Source: Amoebidium appalachense
Taxonomy: Eukaryota > Ichthyosporea
Assembly: GCA_963693365.1 (NCBI GenBank)
Contig: CAVNZM010000009.1
Coordinates: 3,844,001 to 3,908,000 of the forward strand
DNA: 64,000 nucleotides
Direction of reading: 5' to 3'
Shown: in pieces, positions 62,337-64,000 of the stretch
Layout: each line of letters opens with the position of its first letter
Position numbering within the stretch: position 1 is the first letter of the stretch
Position numbers and translations under genes: made by a program
The notes under the pieces: generated by a model
What the model saw: the letters and a program-made list of their open reading frames with translations, nothing else
What the model was told of the DNA's origin: nothing
Databases searched by the model: none

Positions 62337-64000
62337 TCAAATAGTCAAAAGTTCTTCGAGCTCCAATAGCTGCAAGTCTACAGTCGCACCCTCCCCTCCA
62401 TTACTACTGCTGTTCAAGTTTTTCACCCAATCCTCCACCCCTCCATCCAAACCCATAATAGCGCCCAACACATCATCCACACTGCTCGCCGCGCTAATTC
62501 TTCCATCACCGAACCTGACCCGACCTGATCCTTGACCGTGATTCGGGTTGGGAGTCGGCATGTGCACCGACATTGGCGTGTTGGCCTCCGCGTACGTGTG
62601 CCGTGGCTTCCTGTCGACTGATGGCAATACCGGGAATGACTGACTAGAAGTCGAGAAATCGTCTTGAGGCGTGGGGGCCATGTACGCATTCAATGGGTCG
62701 AGGGAGGAAAGAGAGAGGCTTGCGTCCACGGACCGATCCGTTAGATAGTCCGATGACATGTGGTGTGTCTGTTGTGCGTATGACTGGTCGTTAAACAACA
62801 TTTGGTGCGTGTCGTTTTGCATCGGGTGATGCTGTTGTCCTTGCTGCCGTTCAGCTACTGTATTCTTGTTGGGCCGAAGAAGCCGCGCAATGCTCTCCAG
62901 CGTTTCTCCGAGCGAATTTTGGCCCTCTGTGGGTAATTTCGCAGTTGACGTCGTGGTATTTAGGCTGTTCGTAAACGCGTTGAGCTCATCAAATGAAAAA
63001 CCATTCGAGAGGTTGGATTTTCTGTTTGCAAGTCCGCTCGACGTCGTGTTCTTGAGTGTCGACCCGTCGTAATTTGTTGCCGAACGAACCGCCGGTACCT
63101 GCGCGTTAATTATTCCGCCAAGACTGGTTGCGAGGGACTGCGATCTTTGCGCGACTGACTGACGATGCGGCCGTACAATCATGTTGTCATTGCACGGGAG
63201 GGTGGGTTGCTGTTGCAAAGTCAGCTTCAGCGCGGTGTCTGACATGGGCATGTTCAAGGCACCGTTGGGCGAATCGAGCAGTGTGAAATCCTCAAGTGCT
63301 GGCCCGAGACTCGCCAATGAGTTCGTGCGTGACGCTGTGTTCCCCTCGAAACCTGTCACCGTTGCCAACGAAGCAGCACGTGAAAGCGTCCCGTGTGAAT
63401 CGATGCTTGCCAGAGTAGCCAGACTGGCTGACCGTGATGCACGGTCGTGGATCAAATCCCATGATGGGAGCGTGGCAAGTGATGCCGACCTGCCCGCCTT
63501 CAAATGATTAGGCGGGTTGGAATCATACGCTGTCTTTAACATCGACGGCGTGCGTGTTGCTTGCGTGTGCGCACCGTGGGGACCAGGTGGTAGGTTGAAC
63601 GAAACAGACCTATGTGCCTGTGAGTGGGGCCCCCCTGCCGGCCCTGCGAACGAGCTGGAACGTAACGCAGGGCTGTGTTGCACAGGCGGCCTGGATGCGT
63701 CAAGCACGCCAGAGCTGGTCCTTCGCGCAGTTTTCGACGCGTGCATGATAGAGAGTATAGAAGGGGAAAGTGACCCCGGAGGTGGGTTTGGTGGGCTGTT
63801 ATATGACAAAACACTGCTCGCAGACCCGGTACGTAATGCCTGGTCATGGGAGGTTGGCCCAGCTGGCGCCGCGGCCGATGGTTGTGGGAATGTATCGAAG
63901 CTTGCACTTGATAGTTTTGCAGCTTGAATAAGTGGCTGTGCGGTGCGTGGGAGAATGGCGCTTACCGGATGTGGGGCGTCGGTTTCGGATGAGCGCCTGC
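62337..64000 (-). CDS. Ser-rich protein with repeated R-x-x-S-L-A motifs, 3' part
   Basis: An uninterrupted minus-strand frame of 553 codons from 63998 to the TGA at 62337, open to the window edge, so the start is missing; a donor-like GGTAAG near 63966 on the minus strand leaves open that the leftmost codons are not exonic. The protein is low-complexity (Ser, Thr, Asn, Gln, Pro) but not a repeat translation. It holds a series of R-x-x-S sites: four of the form R-x-x-S-L-A-x-[LV] (RSASLATL twice, RAASLATV, RTNSLASL), one RSQSLATS, and RSSSFAG, RSVSFNL and RTPSMLK. Spacing of Arg at -3 and a hydrophobic residue at +4 fits PKA/CaMK/AMPK-type kinases and 14-3-3 binding. The C-terminus is acidic and hydrophobic (DDVLGAIMGLDGG to LLELEELLTI), like a transactivation or docking segment. 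No catalytic domain is visible. A CRTC-like regulated coactivator is one guess, with no firm evidence. Confidence 0.7.
   Translation of the reverse strand, partial: RRSSETDAPHPVSAILPRTAQPLIQAAKLSSASFDTFPQPSAAAPAGPTSHDQALRTGSASSVLSYNSPPNPPPGSLSPSILSIMHASKTARRTSSGVLDASRPPVQHSPALRSSSFAGPAGGPHSQAHRSVSFNLPPGPHGAHTQATRTPSMLKTAYDSNPPNHLKAGRSASLATLPSWDLIHDRASRSASLATLASIDSHGTLSRAASLATVTGFEGNTASRTNSLASLGPALEDFTLLDSPNGALNMPMSDTALKLTLQQQPTLPCNDNMIVRPHRQSVAQRSQSLATSLGGIINAQVPAVRSATNYDGSTLKNTTSSGLANRKSNLSNGFSFDELNAFTNSLNTTTSTAKLPTEGQNSLGETLESIARLLRPNKNTVAERQQGQQHHPMQNDTHQMLFNDQSYAQQTHHMSSDYLTDRSVDASLSLSSLDPLNAYMAPTPQDDFSTSSQSFPVLPSVDRKPRHTYAEANTPMSVHMPTPNPNHGQGSGRVRFGDGRISAASSVDDVLGAIMGLDGGVEDWVKNLNSSSNGGEGATVDLQLLELEELLTI

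Overview
This is a window of eukaryotic nuclear DNA. Protein-coding genes are split by spliceosomal introns (mostly GT-AG, with two probable GC-AG introns), and introns and spacers are crowded with poly-C/poly-G runs, (CA)n/(GT)n arrays, CT/GA-rich tracts and short transposon-like elements. Nearly all long open frames here are translations of these repeats (poly-Pro, poly-Gly, Thr-His, Val-Cys), so the genes below were built by joining short exons at splice sites with matching phase. No rRNA gene, convincing tRNA gene, CRISPR array or prokaryotic feature is visible. The gene set (an ANCHR/ZFYVE19-like abscission regulator, a ceramide phosphoethanolamine synthase-like enzyme, BTB-BACK-MATH-like proteins, a two-HMG-box protein) points to a holozoan such as an invertebrate animal or a unicellular relative. 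The species cannot be fixed from the sequence, and another protist lineage is possible.

Layout: the 3' part of a GH3 beta-xylosidase/beta-glucosidase-like gene (+, 362-4982); a spacer with foldback elements; a short unrecognised two-exon gene (+, 8440-9445); a ten-exon two-HMG-box protein (+, 10998-20750); two divergent BTB paralogues sharing a 493-bp promoter region (-, 22375-26504 and +, 26998-32734); a DUF501 gene (-, 33965-37568) divergent from an eleven-exon ZFYVE19/ANCHR-like gene (+, 38144-49477); a CPES-like CDP-alcohol phosphotransferase (-, 51562-54996); about 7 kb of repeat-rich spacer; and a Ser-rich protein with repeated R-x-x-S-L-A motifs (-, 62337 to the right edge). The genes do not form one pathway. 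What links them is architecture: two divergent pairs with short shared upstream regions, and introns that often carry a C-run just after the 5' splice site and CA repeats just before the 3' splice site.

The most interesting signals are: (1) a dispersed repeat family of about 110-210 bp whose copies mostly end in a poly-C tail and which, in all seven intronic copies, lies in the sense orientation of its host gene; (2) the repeated C-tract/CA-tract layout of introns; (3) an inverted BTB gene pair whose first two exons are almost identical while the third is strongly diverged, as expected from gene conversion; (4) a eukaryotic DUF501 gene; and (5) two 550-bp MITEs with TTAA target duplications inside one gene. 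Exon models are by eye, without transcript data.
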